Translations under genes and position numbers: made by a program
Assembly (NCBI RefSeq): GCF_000062885.1
Contig: NC_009142.1
Location: 4,577,584-4,641,583, forward strand
From: Saccharopolyspora erythraea NRRL 2338
GTDB taxonomy: Bacteria > Actinomycetota > Actinomycetes > Mycobacteriales > Pseudonocardiaceae
Length of the DNA: 64,000 nt
Reading direction: 5' to 3'
Part shown: positions 13,401 to 26,800 of the stretch, one piece after another
Layout: each line of letters opens with the position of its first letter
Numbering within the stretch: position 1 is the stretch's first letter
Notes under the pieces: model-generated
Database searches by the model: none
Told to the model about the DNA's origin: nothing
The model's input: only the letters and a program-made list of their open reading frames with translations

Positions 13401-16400
13401 TGTCGCGGACATTGCGCACCCAATAGTCGGGTGTCGTGACCTCATCACCGGCACGAGCGCCAGTCACCGTGGAAACAAACGGAATCCGGGGAGCACAGAG
13501 CGATACCGACGCAACAACCTCGCGGAACTCCTCCAACATCGGGTCCATCAACGGCGAATGGAACGCATGACTGGTCCGCAACCGCCTCACCCGACGGCCC
13601 CGGAAACGCTCCTCGATCAACGCGATCTCGGACTCATCACCCGAGACCACCACCGACAACGGACCATTCACCGCCGCAACCGCAACCCGATCGGACAACA
13701 ACGAAACGACCTCGTCCTCCGAGGCCGCCACCGCCAACATCACCCCCGGCTCCAACGCCTGCATCAACCTCGCCCGAGCCGCCACCACCCGGCACGCATC
13801 CCCAAGCGACAACACCCCAGCAACATGGGCAGCACCCAACTCACCCACCGAATGACCCAACACGAAATCCGGAGCCACACCCCACGACTCCAAAAGACGA
13901 AACAGCCCAACCTCAAGCGCAAAAATCCCACACTGCGCATACAACGTCTGATCGATCAATCCAAGGTCATCACCGGACAACGCCTCACCAACCGGCACCT
14001 CCAACTCATCACACACCGCACCGAACACCTCGGCGAACACCGGGAAACGAGCACACAAACCCGCACCCATCCCCCAACGCTGACCACCCTGACCAGCAAA
14101 CACGAAACCGGTCTTGGTGGCTGTCGGCGTGTGGCCGGTCGCGGAGCCTTGCGACAGTGCCGCCAGGTTCGTGATGAGTTGCCGGCGGTCGCTCGCCGTC
14201 ACGGACGCACGGTGTTCCAGCGATGAGCGGGACTTCGCCGTGGAGTAGGCGATGTCGAGCGCGGTGATTTCCGGATGTGCCTCCACGTGGCGGCGCAGCT
14301 GCTCGGCCTGCTCGCGCAGCGCCTCCTCGCTCCGCGCGGAAAGGAGCACCGGAGCACCTCCGCCCGATTCCGCCGGCGGGGCGTCCTCGGCCGCTGGAGC
14401 CTGTTCGATGATGACGTGGGCGTTCGTCCCGCTCACTCCGAATGAGGACACCGCCGCCCGGCGGGGCCGGTCCACCTCGGGCCAGGCCACCGCATCCGTC
14501 GCCAGCGACACCGCACCCGAAGACCAATCCACATGCGACGACGCCTCGGCCACGTGCAACGTCTTCGGCACCACACCATGCCGCAACGCCAACACCATCT
14601 TCATCACACCAGCCACACCCGCAGCCGCCTGCGTATGCCCCAGATTCGACTTCACCGAACCCAACAACAACGGCACAGACCGATCACGACCATAAGCCGA
14701 CAACAACGCCTGCACCTCAATCGGATCACCCAACGCAGTACCAGTACCGTGCGCCTCCACCACATCGACGTCCTGAGTGGACAACCGGGCATTGGTGAGC
14801 GCCTGCAAGATCACCCGCTGCTGCGACGGACCATTCGGCGCCGTCAGACCATTCGACGCCCCATCCTGGTTCACCGCCGAACCACGCACCACCGCCAGCA
14901 CCGGATGACCAAGCCGCCGAGCATCCGACAACCGCTCCACCAACAACATCCCCGCGCCCTCGGACCACCCCGTGCCATCCGCACCATCCGAAAACGCCTT
15001 GCACCGACCATCCGACGCCAACCCACCCTGACGAGCGAACTCGCGGAACGGGGTCGGCGCGGACATCACCGTCGCTCCGCCGACCAGCGCCATCGAGCAC
15101 TCGCCCGCTCGCAGCGACTGCGCCGCCAGGTGCAGGGCGACCAGCGAGGAGGAGCACGCCGTGTCCACCGTGACCGCCGGCCCCTCGAGTCCGAAGGTGT
15201 AGGCGACCCGGCCGGATGCGACGCTGCCGAGGTTCCCGTTGCCCAGGTAGCCCTCCAGCTCGCTCGGGATCTCCCGGACCCGTGCCGCGTAGTCGTGGTA
15301 CATCACGCCCGCGAACACGCCGGTCCGACTGCCCCGAACCGACAGCGGGTCGACACCGGCCCGCTCGAACGCCTCCCACGACACCTCCAGCAACAACCGC
15401 TGCTGCGGATCCATCGCCAACGCCTCACGCGGCGAAATCCCGAAGAACGCAGGGTCGAAATCTCCCACGGCGTCGAGGAACCCGCCCTTGCCGATGGGCA
15501 GGTTGAGCACGTCCCAGCCTCGGTCTGCCGGGAAGTCCGCGATGACGTCGGTGCCGTCGAGAACCACCCGCCAAAGATCTTCGGGCGAGTTGATGCCTCC
15601 CGGGTAGCGGCATGCCATGCCGACCACGGCCAGCGGTTCGTCGTCCTTCGCCGTCAACGCCACCGGCGTGCTGGAGGCCGCCGGTCGTCCGGCGACCTCG
15701 CCCAACAGGTGCTCGGCGAGCACGTTCGGCGTCGGGTAGTCGAACAGGAGCGTGGCAGGCAGCCGCAGTCCCGTGATCTCGTTGAGCCGGTTGCGCAGTT
15801 CGACGGCGGTCAGGGAGTCGAAGCCGAGTTCGGAGAACGCCTGGTCCGAGCCGATCGCATCACCGGAAGCATGGTCCAGGACGATGGCGGCCTGACCGCG
15901 GACGAGTTCCAGCGCGACCTCGGAGCGCCGGGATTCGGACAGTGCTTCCAACTGCACCGCCCATGACGAATCCCGCGCCTGGAGAGGCTGCCTGCGCCGC
16001 GTCCGCACGAAGCCGCGGAAGACCGCCGGTACGTGGTCCAGTCGTTGGAGAGCGTCGATGTCGAGCCGCATCGGGAGCAGGACGGCGTCGTCGGTGGCGA
16101 GTGCGGTGTCGAACAACCGCAACGCCTCCCCACTCGACATCGGCACGATTCCCGACCGAGCCATCCGAGCCAGATCCGAATCCGACAAGCCCCCGGTGAT
16201 CCCACTGCGCTCCGCCCACAAACCCCACGCCAGGGACTGGGCTGGAAGGCCCGCGCTACGGCGCCGGTGTGCGAGCGCGTCGAGGAAAGCGTTGGCAGCG
16301 GCGTAGTTCGCCTGGCCCGCGCTGCCGATCGTGGCCGACGCCGAGGAGAAGAGGACGAAGGCCGACAGGTCGAGGTGCCGCGTCAGCTCATCCAGCACCA

Positions 16401-19400
16401 CAGCACCGTCCACCTTGCCACGCAGCACCCGGTCAACCCGCTCCGCGGTCAACGCGGAGACAACACCGTCGTCGACGACACCGGCGGCATGCACCACCGC
16501 GCGCAACGGGAACTCCGCCGGGATCGAGGCCAGCACCTCGGCGACGGCGTCCCGGTCCGCCACGTCGCAGGCGACGACCGACACCTGAGCACCGTGCGAA
16601 GCCAGCTCGGCATCCAGGCCCCGGGCCTCACCGGAACGGCTCATCAGAACCAACCTGCGCACGCCGTGCACGACCACCAGGTGCCGGGCCAGCAGACTTC
16701 CCAGAACTCCGGTGCCACCGGTCACCAACACCGTGCCGTCGGTGTCCCACACCGCGGGCATCTGCCCCTGCACGCGCTCCAGCCGCGGCACGAACGCCCG
16801 GCCAGAGCGCACCAAGCACTGCGGCTCGCCCAGCACTCTCCGCAGCGTGTTCCACGAAGCCGGGTCGTCGTCGAGATCCACCGCAGCGACGCGACCGGGG
16901 GCCTCGGCCTGGACCGAGCGCAGAAGGCCCCAAACCGCCGCGGACGCCATGTCCGCGACATCCGACCCGTCGGCGACGGCGCCCTTGGTCACGAAAACCA
17001 GACGCAGATCGGCGAACCTCTCGTCGCCGAGCCACGACTGGACCATCTCCAGCACCGCACCGGCCTTGGCCGATGCCGAGCGCTCGTCCGTGTCGACCAC
17101 GACGAACACGTCGGTCACGGTCGTCCCACCGTCCAGCGCATCGCCGAGCGCGGCAAGGTTCGGGTAGCGGGACGCGGGCAGCCCGAAATCCCCGTCGCCG
17201 ACCACCGCCCAGCCGTCGCCCGCGCTGCCGGCGCCAGACTCGAGCGGCACCCACCTGAGCCGGAACAGCGACTCGCCGGCATCGGCTCGGGCTGCCTCGA
17301 GCTGTTGCGCGCTCACGGGGCGCAGCGATGCGGAATCGATCGCGGCCACCGGCGAACCCGCCTCGTCGGCGATGTCGACGGCGACGGCATCGCCGCCCGT
17401 GCGCGAGAGACGTACTCGCAGGGACGAAGTGCCGGTCGACCACCACCGCACGCCGCTGAACGCGAACGGCAGGCGCAGCGCACCGTCCGGTGACGCCGCC
17501 GCGAGCGCCTGGAGAGCCGCGTCGAGGAGGGCCGGGTGCAGGCCGAAGTCCTCGGCATCGCTGACCACGTCACCGGACAGCACGACCTCGGCGAATACCT
17601 CGTCGTCGCGGCGCCAGGCCGCGCGCAACCCCTGGAACGCCGGACCGTAGTCCAGTCCGGAATCGGCCAGCGACTCCCGGAGGCTGACCAGGTCGATCTC
17701 GTCGGCACCTCGCGGCGGCCACTCCTGGAACGCGGGGGCGGCCCGTTCGGGTCCGTCGGCGAGCACACCCGTGGCGTGCGTTGTCCACGGTCCTTCCACA
17801 TCGGCATCGCCCGGCTGGGAACAGATCTCGACCGTTCGACGCCCCGTCTCGTCCGCTGTGCCGACTACGACCCGAAGTGCAACGTCGCCGGTTTCCGACA
17901 GCACCAGCGGGGCCGCAAGCGTGATGTCCTCCACCTCGCTCGCACCGGTCACCTCGGCAGCGCAGCGCGCGAGTTCTACGAAGGCGGTGCCCGGGAACAG
18001 GCTCCTGCCCAGCACTCGGTGGTCGGCAAGCCAGGAGTGCGTACGGACGGACAGCCGCCCGGTCAGCACCGGGCCCGTCTCCCCCGGCATCGACACGAGG
18101 GCGCCCAGCAGCGGGTGGTCGAGCGTGCCGATCCCGGCGGATCTGATTCCGCCGGCCGAAGCACCCGGCTCCAGCCAGTAGCGACGGTGCTGGAACGCAT
18201 ACGTCGGGAGATCGGTCCGGCGGACGTCGAGGCCGTTGAACACCGCTTCCCAGTCGGGCGTCCGGCCGCGCACGTGGAGCTTGCCGACCGCGGTCAACGC
18301 ACTCTCGGGTTCGGGCTGATCGCGACGCTGAAATGGCACGAAGAGCGCGTCGGAGTCGGGCAGGCATTCCTGCCCGGCCGCCGACAACACGCCATCCGGG
18401 CCCAGCTCGACGAACGTGTCCACACCCTGCTCGTGCATCGCCCGAACACCATCGAGGAAGCGAACAGTGTCGCGCACGTTGCGCACCCAGTAGTCGGGGC
18501 TGACCAACTCCTCACCGGCAAGGGCACCGGTCACCGTGGAAACAAACGGAATCCGGGGAGCACAGAGCGATACCGACGCAACAACCTCGCGGAACTCCTC
18601 CAACATCGGGTCCATCAACGGCGAATGGAACGCATGACTGGTCCGCAACCGCCTCACCCGACGGCCCCGGAAACGCTCCTCGATCAACGCGATCTCGGAC
18701 TCATCACCCGAGACCACCACCGACAACGGACCATTCACCGCCGCAACCGCAACCCGATCGGACAACAACGAAACGACCTCGTCCTCCGAGGCCGCCACCG
18801 CCAACATCACCCCCGGCTCCAACGCCTGCATCAACCTCGCCCGAGCCGCCACCAACTTGCACGCATCCCCAAGCGACAACACCCCAGCAACATGGGCAGC
18901 ACCCAACTCACCCACCGAATGACCCAACACGAAATCCGGAGCCACACCCCACGACTCCAAAAGACGAAACAGCCCAACCTCAAGCGCAAAAATCCCACAC
19001 TGCGCATACAACGTCTGATCGATCAATCCAAGGTCATCACCGGACAACGCCTCACCAACCGGCACCTCCAACTCATCACACACCGCACCGAACACCTCGG
19101 CGAACACCGGAAAACGAGCACACAACCCCGCACCCATCCCCCAACGCTGACCACCCTGACCACCAAACACGAAACCGCACTTGCCGACGCGGCCGGCGGT
19201 TCCCGTCACCACGTCCGCCGCAGGTGCGCCCGTTTCGAGGGCATGCAAGCCGTCGATGAAGTCCTGGCGGGTGGTGCCGAGAAGCACCGCGCGGTGTTCG
19301 AAAGCGGAGCGCGTCGTCGCCGCCGAGTACGCGATGTCGGCCGGATGCGTCTGTGGGTGCAGCTCGATGTGCCGCCGCAGGGCGGCGGCCTGGTCGCGCA

Positions 19401-20859
19401 GGGCGGTTTCGCCGCGAGCCGACACCACGAGCGGTACGGCCGACGGCGGGTACTCCGCGGGCGCCTCCGCGACTGCTCCCGGCGCCTGTTCCAGGATGAG
19501 GTGGGCGTTGGTTCCGCTGATGCCGAAGGCGGAAACCGCCGCCCGGCGCGGCCGGTCCTCCGACTCCGGCCACGGCTGCGGGTCGGTGAGCAGGGAGACC
19601 GCTCCTGACTCCCAGTCCACGTGCGACGAGGGCCGGTCGACGTGCAGGGTCTTCGGCAGGAGGCCGTGGCGCAGGGCCATGACCATCTTGATCACGCCCG
19701 CCACACCCGCCGCGGCGAGCGTGTGGCCGATGTTGGACTTCACCGAGCCCAGCCACAGCGGCCGGTCCCGATCCTGGCCGTAGGTCTCCAGCAACGCCTG
19801 CGCCTCGATGGGGTCGCCCAGCGCGGTTCCGGTGCCGTGCGCCTCGACGGCGTCGACGTCGGCCGCGGACACGTCCGCACTGGCGAGCGCAGCCCGGATG
19901 ACGCGCTGCTGCGACGGGCCGTTCGGCGCGGTCAGGCCGTTGGACGCCCCGTCCTGGTTCACCGCCGAACCCCGCACGACGGCCAGCACCGGATGTCCGA
20001 GCCGCTGGGCGTCCGACAGGCGCTCCACCAGCAGCATGCCGACGCCCTCGGCCATGCCCATGCCGTCCGCGGTGTCGGAGAAGGCCTTGCAGCGCCCGTC
20101 GGCCGCCAGCACCCGCTGGCGGCTGAACTCCACGAACGTGCCGGGTGTCGCCAGCACGGTCACGCCGCCGGCCAGCGCCATCGAGCACTCGCCGCGGCGC
20201 AGCGCCTGGCACGCCAGGTGCAGAGCCACCAGCGATGTCGAACACGCCGTGTCCACCGTCATCGCCGGGCCTTCCAGACCGAGCGAGTAGGCGACGCGGC
20301 CCGAGGCGACGCTGGGCACCACACCGGTGACCAGGTGGCCTTCGACGCTCTCGGGCGCGTCGAGCAGACCGGGCCCGTACTCCTGGTAGTTGTGGCCGAC
20401 GAAGACGCCCGTCCGGCTGCCGCGCAGCGCCGCCGGGTCGATACCGGCGTCTTCCAGCGCCTCCCACGCGGTTTCCAGCAGCAGCCGCTGCTGCGGGTCC
20501 ATGGCCAGCGCCTCGCGCGGGCTGATGCCGAAGAACGCGGCGTCGAAACCGCCCGGGTCGTCGAGGAAACCACCCGAGCGCACGTAGGTCCGGCCGGACC
20601 GCGCGGGGTCCGGGTCGTAGAGGCCGTCGAGGTCCCAGCCCCGGTCGGCGGGGAAACCGGAGATCACGTCGCGGCCGTCGGCCAGGACCCGCCAGAGCTC
20701 GCCGGGCGAGGTCACGCCGCCCGGGTACCGGCAGGCCATCCCCACGATCGCGACCGGTTCCCGCTGCGCGTCCTCGACCTCCCGGAGGCGCCGGTTCGCC
20801 TTGCGCAGGTCCGCGGTGACCCGCTTGAGGTACTCGCGGAGCTTGTCTTCGTCAGCCAT
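10414..20859 (-). CDS. Modular type I polyketide synthase B (modules 3 and 4)
   Basis: A complete 3481-residue bimodular PKS with two KS-AT-DH-KR-ACP modules, each adding a malonyl unit and leaving a double bond. It starts at ATG 20859, 17 bases after the PKS A stop, behind GGGGGAA. N-terminal docking coil 1-35. M3: KS Cys206 (CSTS), AT about 560-850 with GHSVGE and HAFH, DH His near 946, KR from about 1376 with VDD (B-type) and Tyr near 1519, ACP Ser1682. M4: KS Cys1902 (CSSS), AT about 2250-2530 with HAFH, DH His near 2635, KR from about 3058 with VDD and Tyr near 3199, ACP Ser3364. A C-terminal docking region covers about 3415-3481. There is no ER: the pseudo-KR runs straight into the KR in both modules. 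The two AT domains are almost the same sequence and use A/T-ending codons unlike the rest of the gene. Confidence 0.97.
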   Translation of the reverse strand: MADEDKLREYLKRVTADLRKANRRLREVEDAQREPVAIVGMACRYPGGVTSPGELWRVLADGRDVISGFPADRGWDLDGLYDPDPARSGRTYVRSGGFLDDPGGFDAAFFGISPREALAMDPQQRLLLETAWEALEDAGIDPAALRGSRTGVFVGHNYQEYGPGLLDAPESVEGHLVTGVVPSVASGRVAYSLGLEGPAMTVDTACSTSLVALHLACQALRRGECSMALAGGVTVLATPGTFVEFSRQRVLAADGRCKAFSDTADGMGMAEGVGMLLVERLSDAQRLGHPVLAVVRGSAVNQDGASNGLTAPNGPSQQRVIRAALASADVSAADVDAVEAHGTGTALGDPIEAQALLETYGQDRDRPLWLGSVKSNIGHTLAAAGVAGVIKMVMALRHGLLPKTLHVDRPSSHVDWESGAVSLLTDPQPWPESEDRPRRAAVSAFGISGTNAHLILEQAPGAVAEAPAEYPPSAVPLVVSARGETALRDQAAALRRHIELHPQTHPADIAYSAATTRSAFEHRAVLLGTTRQDFIDGLHALETGAPAADVVTGTAGRVGKCGFVFGGQGGQRWGMGAGLCARFPVFAEVFGAVCDELEVPVGEALSGDDLGLIDQTLYAQCGIFALEVGLFRLLESWGVAPDFVLGHSVGELGAAHVAGVLSLGDACKLVAARARLMQALEPGVMLAVAASEDEVVSLLSDRVAVAAVNGPLSVVVSGDESEIALIEERFRGRRVRRLRTSHAFHSPLMDPMLEEFREVVASVSLCAPRIPFVSTVTGALAGEELVSPDYWVRNVRDTVRFLDGVRAMHEQGVDTFVELGPDGVLSAAGQECLPDSDALFVPFQRRDQPEPESALTAVGKLHVRGRTPDWEAVFNGLDVRRTDLPTYAFQHRRYWLEPGASAGGIRSAGIGTLDHPLLGALVSMPGETGPVLTGRLSVRTHSWLADHRVLGRSLFPGTAFVELARCAAEVTGASEVEDITLAAPLVLSETGDVALRVVVGTADETGRRTVEICSQPGDADVEGPWTTHATGVLADGPERAAPAFQEWPPRGADEIDLVSLRESLADSGLDYGPAFQGLRAAWRRDDEVFAEVVLSGDVVSDAEDFGLHPALLDAALQALAAASPDGALRLPFAFSGVRWWSTGTSSLRVRLSRTGGDAVAVDIADEAGSPVAAIDSASLRPVSAQQLEAARADAGESLFRLRWVPLESGAGSAGDGWAVVGDGDFGLPASRYPNLAALGDALDGGTTVTDVFVVVDTDERSASAKAGAVLEMVQSWLGDERFADLRLVFVTKGAVADGSDVADMASAAVWGLLRSVQAEAPGRVAAVDLDDDPASWNTLRRVLGEPQCLVRSGRAFVPRLERVQGQMPAVWDTDGTVLVTGGTGVLGSLLARHLVVVHGVRRLVLMSRSGEARGLDAELASHGAQVSVVACDVADRDAVAEVLASIPAEFPLRAVVHAAGVVDDGVVSALTAERVDRVLRGKVDGAVVLDELTRHLDLSAFVLFSSASATIGSAGQANYAAANAFLDALAHRRRSAGLPAQSLAWGLWAERSGITGGLSDSDLARMARSGIVPMSSGEALRLFDTALATDDAVLLPMRLDIDALQRLDHVPAVFRGFVRTRRRQPLQARDSSWAVQLEALSESRRSEVALELVRGQAAIVLDHASGDAIGSDQAFSELGFDSLTAVELRNRLNEITGLRLPATLLFDYPTPNVLAEHLLGEVAGRPAASSTPVALTAKDDEPLAVVGMACRYPGGINSPEDLWRVVLDGTDVIADFPADRGWDVLNLPIGKGGFLDAVGDFDPAFFGISPREALAMDPQQRLLLEVSWEAFERAGVDPLSVRGSRTGVFAGVMYHDYAARVREIPSELEGYLGNGNLGSVASGRVAYTFGLEGPAVTVDTACSSSLVALHLAAQSLRAGECSMALVGGATVMSAPTPFREFARQGGLASDGRCKAFSDGADGTGWSEGAGMLLVERLSDARRLGHPVLAVVRGSAVNQDGASNGLTAPNGPSQQRVILQALTNARLSTQDVDVVEAHGTGTALGDPIEVQALLSAYGRDRSVPLLLGSVKSNLGHTQAAAGVAGVMKMVLALRHGVVPKTLHVAEASSHVDWSSGAVSLATDAVAWPEVDRPRRAAVSSFGVSGTNAHVIIEQAPAAEDAPPAESGGGAPVLLSARSEEALREQAEQLRRHVEAHPEITALDIAYSTAKSRSSLEHRASVTASDRRQLITNLAALSQGSATGHTPTATKTGFVFAGQGGQRWGMGAGLCARFPVFAEVFGAVCDELEVPVGEALSGDDLGLIDQTLYAQCGIFALEVGLFRLLESWGVAPDFVLGHSVGELGAAHVAGVLSLGDACRVVAARARLMQALEPGVMLAVAASEDEVVSLLSDRVAVAAVNGPLSVVVSGDESEIALIEERFRGRRVRRLRTSHAFHSPLMDPMLEEFREVVASVSLCAPRIPFVSTVTGARAGDEVTTPDYWVRNVRDTVRFLDGVRAMHEQGVDTFVELGPDGVLSAAGQECLPDSDAAFLPVLRRDSPEPDSVSDCLGRLHVRGAAVDWAAYYAGTGARQVDLPTYPFQRQRYWLEADEDGGDVSAAGLDGDEHPLLGAVVEFAEGNGTIFTGRISRRTHPWLGDHLVHGAVLVPGSALAELALRAAEEAGCGGVEELTLEVPLTLPENGGVQLQLRVEEADDAGRRPLTIHARPEPRDHDEGWTCHARGVLGPVAAAAADLTSWPPEAAVVDVSSCYAELADAGLVYGPRFQGLRQVWRHGDGDLYAEVALPEDSDTTRYGLHPALLDAAVHAIRYLSGADLESAALPFAWSGVCLHAVGASELRVRIAPAGKDTVTVLLADGTGAPVGSIESLTVRPVTSDQIAASNGGSLFRTIWVPESMSASRTGTQRWALVGPGLETLAETLQVRRTYADLAECLSDGDELPDLVVIAATTTGGATRATVRMLDTVQAWSAEPRFASTRLVVCTGDPEVDMASAAVWGFLRSVQAENPGRVAVVALDEDPASYRALPGVADAPESSVRSGRAFAPRLERVPGSGSVEWEAGGTVLVTGGTGVLGRAVARHLVAERGVRRLLLLSRSGGADDLVGELAGLGAEVSVAACDVADRDAVAGVLASVPAEFPVSAVVHAAGVVDDGVVSSLSAERVEGVLRAKVGGAVVLDELTRPLDLSAFVLFSSAAGVLGAAGQSAYSAANAALDALARRRRAEGLPATSLAWGLWAERSGITGGLSDSDLARMARSGIVPMPSGEALRLFDNALAADDAVLVPMRLNTAALAGQHDIPAVLRGLVRRPQRRIAMSGPRSLVTRLAGQSPAERRQTVLDLVRREVAAVLAYGSPELIGVEQAFQDLGFDSLSAVELRNRVSAATDVRLSATVVFDYANPTALAEHLLTRLPLDGSDPTASVSAELDRLEAALAEASAEQLDRSRITMRLTALLAKWGEDDNDHPDDRDLSTVTDDELFGLVDELGSN
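11033..11184 (-). repeat. Homogenised KR C-terminal tract, copy 1 (module 4)
   Basis: A 152-base stretch at the C-terminal end of the module 4 KR, encoding [19 protein letters not shown]. It is almost the same as 16079-16230 (offset 5046). Confidence 0.88.
13465..14110 (-). repeat. Homogenised AT tract, copy 2 (module 4)
   Basis: Second copy of the 646-base AT tract. It differs at a few places: it encodes CRVVAARA where copies 1 and 3 encode CKLVAARA, and FAGQ where they encode FGGQ. Identity to copy 3 continues leftward to about 13290, broken only at about 13410-13465. Confidence 0.93.
14438..15042 (-). repeat. Homogenised KS tract, copy 2 (module 4)
   Basis: Partner of 9085-9689 at a constant offset of 5353 bases. 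Sequence on both sides diverges quickly, for example right after base 15042. Confidence 0.92.
16079..16230 (-). repeat. Homogenised KR C-terminal tract, copy 2 (module 3)
   Basis: Partner of 11033-11184 in the module 3 KR. A handful of single-base differences separate the two. Confidence 0.88.
18532..19177 (-). repeat. Homogenised AT tract, copy 3 (module 3)
   Basis: Third copy of the AT tract. It shares some variants with copy 1 ([12 protein letters not shown]) and others with copy 2 (the stretch near 18570-18600 and near 19085-19100). This is a mosaic pattern, not a simple tree. Confidence 0.93.
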
Positions 20860-20876
20860 TGCCAGCAGTTCCCCCG

Positions 20877-23800
20877 TCAGGTGGCGCCGAGCTCTTTCTC
20901 GATGAGCTCGAACATCTCGTCGTCGGTGGCCGCGTCGAGGTCCTCGCGGTCCGCATCGGCGACGACCTCTTCCGCACCGACCGCCGAGAGCAGGGCGCGC
21001 AGCCGCGTCTCGATCTCGGCCCGTTCGTCCTCGGCGACTCCGCCGGCCGCCACCGCGGCGGCGATCCGGTCCAGTTCTGAGAACACCGGTACCGGCGATC
21101 CGGATGCAGTGCGCACGAGCCGGGAACGCAGGTGCTCGGCGACGGCGGCGGGTGTCGGGTGGTCGAACACCAGCGTCGCCGGCAGCCGCAGCCCGGTGGC
21201 CGCGTTGAGCCGGTTGCGCAGTTCCATCGCGGTCAGCGAGTCGTAGCCGAGCTCGCGGAACGCGCGCCCGTCGTCGATCGACTCCCCGTCGCCGTGGCCG
21301 AGGACGAACGCCGCCTGCTCCCGCACGAGCGCCCGCAACGCGGCGCGCTGGTCGGCTTCACCGAGGGCTGCGAGTCGTTCCGGCCACGACGACCCGGGCT
21401 CGTCCTGCCCATCGTCGGCGGGGGCCGGCGCCGCTTCCGGCACCTCGTCGAGCAGCGGACGCGGACGGGCGGAGGTGAACAGCGACACGAAGCGGTCCCA
21501 GTCGACGTCGGCGACCGACACCACCGCTTCGTCGTGGTCGAGCACCTGCTGCAACGCCGTCAACGCCGGTCCGGGCGCGATGAGCGGCAGGCCCTGGCGA
21601 CGCAGTTGTTCCGCGTCGACGCCTTCGGGGAACCTGGCACCGTCCCACACACCCCACGCCACGGACGTGATCGCGCGCCCGTCGGCGCGCAGATGCTCGG
21701 CGAAGGCGTCCAGGTAGGCGTTGGCCGCCGCGTAGGCACCGTGGTCGCCGCTGCCCCACACCCCGGCGATGGAGGAGAACAGCACGAAGGCGTCGAGGCG
21801 GTCCGGGTCCAGCAGTTCGGCGAGGTGCCGGGCCCCCTCGACCTTGGCCGCCAGGACGTCGGCGAACTCCCGCAGGTCGGTGTCGGCCAGCGCGGCCAGG
21901 CGCATCAGCGCGGCCGCGTGCACCACCGAACGCACCTCGCGTCCCTGGGCGCGCAGGCGTCCTAGCATCGCCTCGACCGCGTCGCGGTCGGCCACGTCGC
22001 ACGCCTCGAAGCTCACCTCGGTGCCCAGTTCGCGCAGCTCCGCGGCGAGTTCGGCGGCCCCGTCCGAGTCCGCGCCGCGCCTGCTCACGAGCACGACGTG
22101 CTCGGCGCCGTTGCCCGCCAGCCAGCGTGCGATCTCCGGCCCGAGGGCGCCGGTGCCGCCGGTGACCAGGGCGGTGCCGCGAGGCCGCCAGCGCCGCACC
22201 GGTGCTGCGGTGACGGGCGCGCGCACGAGCCTGCGCACGAGTGCTCCGCTCTCCCGCAGCACCAACTGGTCCTCGTCGCCCAAGCCGCCGGCCAGTGCGC
22301 CGCAGAGCCGCCGCAACGCGAAGTCGTCCGGGTCTTCGGGCAGGTCGACGAGTCCGCCCCACTGCCGGGGGTGTTCCAGGGCGGCCACCCGGCCCAGTCC
22401 CCAGATCTGGGCCTGTTCCGGGCGGCGGAGACGTTCGGCTCCCGCGGCGACCGCGCCCCGCGTGAGCATCCATACAGGGGTGTGGCGGTCGAGGTCGCTC
22501 ATCACTTGCACCAGGGCCAGCGTGGCGGCCAAGCCGACCGGCACCGCCGGGTGGTGGGGGTGCCTGCGCTCGTCCAGCGCGAGCAACGAGACCACCGCGC
22601 GCACGTCGGGCTGGTCGCTGAGCAGTCGTCCCATCCGGTCGGCGAGCGCCGCGCGATCGGTGTCCTTCTCCCCGCACTCGACGGTCACCGCCCTGGCACC
22701 GCACTCGGTCATGGCGCGCACGGTCGCGGCGACCCATGGCTGGTGGCGCTCGGCGTCCGGCACGAGGACCAGCCACGTGCCCGGCAGCGACGCGGGAGCC
22801 GACGGTTCGGGCGCCTCCCGCCACACGACGCGGTAGCGCCAGTCCTCCACGGCGGCGAGGTCGTGGCGGCACCGGTGCCACGCCGAAAGGCTCGGCAGCA
22901 CGCTGCTGAACGGCTCGTCGCCGGTGATGTCCAACGTGGCCGACAGCTCGGCGAGATCGGCGCGTTCGACGGCGTCCCAGAACCCGGCCTCCGCCGGGTC
23001 CTGGACCCGTGAGGCGGTGGGTTCGGCGTCCTCCAGCCAGTAGCGCTGCCGCTGGAAGGCGTAGGTGGGCAGGTCCACCCGCGCCGCCCCGGTGCCGGCG
23101 AACAGCGCGCGCCAGTCCACCGCGACACCTCGCACGTGGGCTTCGGCGACCGAAGTCAGGAAGCGTTCCCACCCGCCGTCGTCACGGCGCAGCGTCGTCA
23201 GCACCGCGACCTCCCGGCCGGCGGCGTCGACGGTCTCCTCGATCCCCTGCGCCACGACCGGGTGCGGGCTCACCTCGACGAAGGTGTCGAAGCCCGCCTC
23301 GACCGCCGCCCGGACCGCCTCCTGGAAGCGCACGGTCCGCCGCAGGTTCTGATACCAGTAGCCGCCGTCCATCTCGCGCGTGTCGACCTCGGCGCCCGTC
23401 ACCGTCGAGAAGAGCGTGACGTCGCCGCCGCGCGGCGAGATCGGCGCGAGCACCTCCACGAGTTCGTCCTCGATCCGCTCCACGTGGGCGGAGTGGGAGG
23501 CGTAGTCGACCGCGATCCGGCGGGCGCGCACACCGCGCGACTCGCAGTCGGCCAGCAGCGCCTCCACGTCGGGCACCGCACCGGAGACCACTGTGGACGA
23601 CGGCCCGTTGACCGCAGCGACCGACAGCCGGTGGCCGTCCAGCAGCTTCTCGGCCTGCTCGACGGGCAGCGCCACCGACGCCATCGCCCCGCTGCCGGCG
23701 AGCTCGCGCAACGCGGCGCTGCGCAGGGTCACGACCCTGGCCGCGTCGGCCAGCGACAGGGCGCCCGCGACGCAGGCCGCGGCGATCTCACCCTGGGAGT

Positions 23801-26800
23801 GGCCGATCACCCCCGCGGGCTCCACACCGCAGGACTTCCACAGCTCGGCCAGCGACACCACGACGGCGAAGCTGACCGGCTGCACGACCTCGACCGCGTC
23901 CAGCGACGGCGCTCCGTCGACACCGCGCAGGACGTCCAGGACCTTCCAGTCCACGTGGGCTTCGACTGCCTCGGCGCACTCGCGCATCCGGCGCCGGAAG
24001 ACCTCGGACTCGGCCAGCAGCTCCAGCGCCATGCCCCGCCACTGCGCGCCCTGACCGGGGAAGACGAACGCCACGCGGCCGCGTGCGCCGTCCGCCCGCC
24101 CCCGCACGAGCCCCTGCTCCTCGCGTCCCTCGGCCAAACCGCCGAGCGAGCGCAGGAGTTCGTCGCGGCCGGCTCCCAGCACGACGGCGCGGTGCGCCAG
24201 TGCCGCGCGGCCGGTCGCCAGCGAGAGACCGAGGTCCGCGGCGTCCTGATCCACGTGGTCGCGCACGTGCGTCAACAGCCGCTCTGCCTGCGCCCGCAGT
24301 GCTCGGTCGCTGTCGGCCGACAGCACCCACGGCACCACCGGCAGCTCGCGCCGCGACGGCTCGACCGGTGCGGGTTCCACGGCCTGTTCCAGGATCACGT
24401 GCGCGTTGGTGCCGCTGATGCCGAACGCCGATACCGCCGCCCGGCGCGGCCGTCCGCCCTCGGGCCACGGTCGCGCCTCGGTGAGCAGTTCCACCGCGCC
24501 CGCCGACCAGTCGACGTGGGGGGACGGCTGGTCGACGTGCAGGGTTCGCGGGAGTGTCCCGGACCGCATGGCCATGACGCTCTTGATCACCCCGGCGACA
24601 CCCGCCGCGGCCTGGGTGTGCCCGATGTTCGACTTCACCGATCCCAGGTGCAGCGGATGTTCGCGGCCCTGCCCGTAGGTCTCGATGAGCGCCTGGGCCT
24701 CGATCGGGTCGCCGAGGGTGGTGCCGGTGCCGTGGGCCTCGACCAGGTCGACGTCCGCGGTCGACAGCCCTGCGTCGGCCAGCGCCTGGCGGATGACGCG
24801 CTGCTGCGCGACGCCGTTCGGGGCGCTGAGGCCGTTGGAGGCGCCGTCCTGGTTGACCGCCGAGCCCGGCACCAGCGCGAGCACCGGATGCCCGTTGCGC
24901 CGGGCCAGCGACAGCGGTTCGACCAGCAGCAGGCCGGCGCCTTCCGACCAGCCCGTGCCGTCGGCGGCGGCGGCGAACGGCTTGCACCGCCCGTCGGCGG
25001 CCAGGCCGCGCTGCCTGCTGAACTCCGTGAAGGTGCCCGGTGTCGCCATCACCGTCACGCCGCCGGCCAGCGCCATCGAGCACTCGCCGCGGCGCAGCGC
25101 CTGGCACGCCAGGTGCAGAGCCACCAGCGAGGAGGAGCAGGCGGTGTCGATGGTGACCGCCGGTCCCTCCAGACCGAAGGTGTAGGCGACGCGACCGGAG
25201 GCCACGCTCGCGGTGTTTCCGGTCAGCAGGTGGCCTTCGACGCCTTCGGGCACCTGGCGCAGCCGGGACGCGTAGTCGTGGTACATCACGCCGGCGAACA
25301 CGCCCACGTCGGTGCCGCGCACCGACAGCGGGTCGATGCCGGCCCGCTCGAACGCCTCCCACGAGGTCTCCAGCAGCAACCGCTGCTGCGGGTCCATCGC
25401 CAGCGCCTCGCGCGGGCTGATGCCGAACAGCGCCGGGTCGAACAGGGCGGCGTCGTCGAGGAAGCCGCCCGCCCGGACGTAGGAGGTGCCCGCGCGGTCG
25501 CCGTCGGCGTCGAACAGGCCGTCCAGCGGCCAGCCGCGGTCGGTGGGGAAGGCCGAGATGGCGTCGCCGCCGTCGGACACCAGCCGCCAGAGGTCCTCCG
25601 GTGAGGCGACGCCGCCCGGGTACCGGCAGGCCATCGCCACGATCGCGATGGGTTCCCCGGTGGTGGCCGCGACCGCTGCGGGGGTCGACGTCCGGGCCTC
25701 GGTGCCGGTCAGCACCGTCAGCAGATACCGCGCCAACGCCTCCGGCGTGGGATGGTCGAAGACGGCAGTGGTCGGCAGCCGCTTGCCGGTGGCGGCGTTG
25801 AGGCGGTTGCGCAGTTCGACCGCGGTGAGCGAGTCGAAGCCGAACTCCTTGAACGGCCTGTCCGGTCGCACCGACGTGGGGTTCGCGTGCCCCAGCACGA
25901 CGGCGGCGTGGGTCCGCACCAGATCCAGCACGAGGTGTTCGCGGTCGGCCGGGGACGCTTCGGCCAGCCGTCCGGACAGGGAGGACGCGCCGTCGGACTC
26001 CGTTCGGCGGGAACGCCGGGGAGCAGCCGGCACCAGACCACGCAGCACCGCCGGTAGTGCGTCGCGCTGGGCGCGCAGCGCCGAGACGTCCAGACGAGCC
26101 GCGACGAGCACGGCGTCGTCGAGCGCGGCAGCGGTCTCGAACAGCGTCATGCCCTCGTCCGAGGACAGCGGCACCACGCCGCCGCGGGCCATCCTGGACA
26201 GGTCTGCGCCTTCGAGATGGCTGGTCATGCCGCTGCGTTCGGCCCAGAACCCCCACGCCAGGGACTGCGCGGGCAGGCCGCGCGCCCGGCGCTGCGCGGC
26301 CAGGGCGTCCAGCACGGCGTTCGCGGCGGCGTAGTTCGCCTGGCCCGGGCTGCCGAACACGCCCGCGACGGAGGAGAACAGCACGAACGCCTTCAGGTCG
26401 GCGTGACGGGTGAGCTCGGCGAGGTTCAGCGCCGCGTCCACCTTCGGCCGCAGCACGTGGTCCACGCGCCGCGGCGTCAGCGACTCGATGACACCGTCGT
26501 CGAGGGTGCCCGCGGCGTGGACGACAGCGGTCAGCGGCCGCTCCGCGGGTATGGAGGCCAGCACTTCCGCCAGCGCGGCCCGGTCGGCGACGTCGCAGGC
26601 CGCGACGGTCACCTCCGCGCCCAGGCCGGTCAGCTCCTCGCACAGCTCGGTCGTGCCCGGGGCGGATCCACCGCGGCGGCTGACCATGAGCAGGTGCCGA
26701 ACACCGCGCTCGGCCACCAGGTGCCGGGCCAGGATTCCGGCGAGCGTGCCGCCGGCACCGGTGATCAGGACGGTGCCGTCACCGTCCCAACCGGACGGTT

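Noticed and set aside
11443-21246. Long plus-strand open frames opposite PKS B (for example 11443-14226 and 17536-19608)
   Set aside because: Antisense shadows with repetitive basic sequence. Their similar pieces only reflect the converted AT and KS tracts on the other strand.
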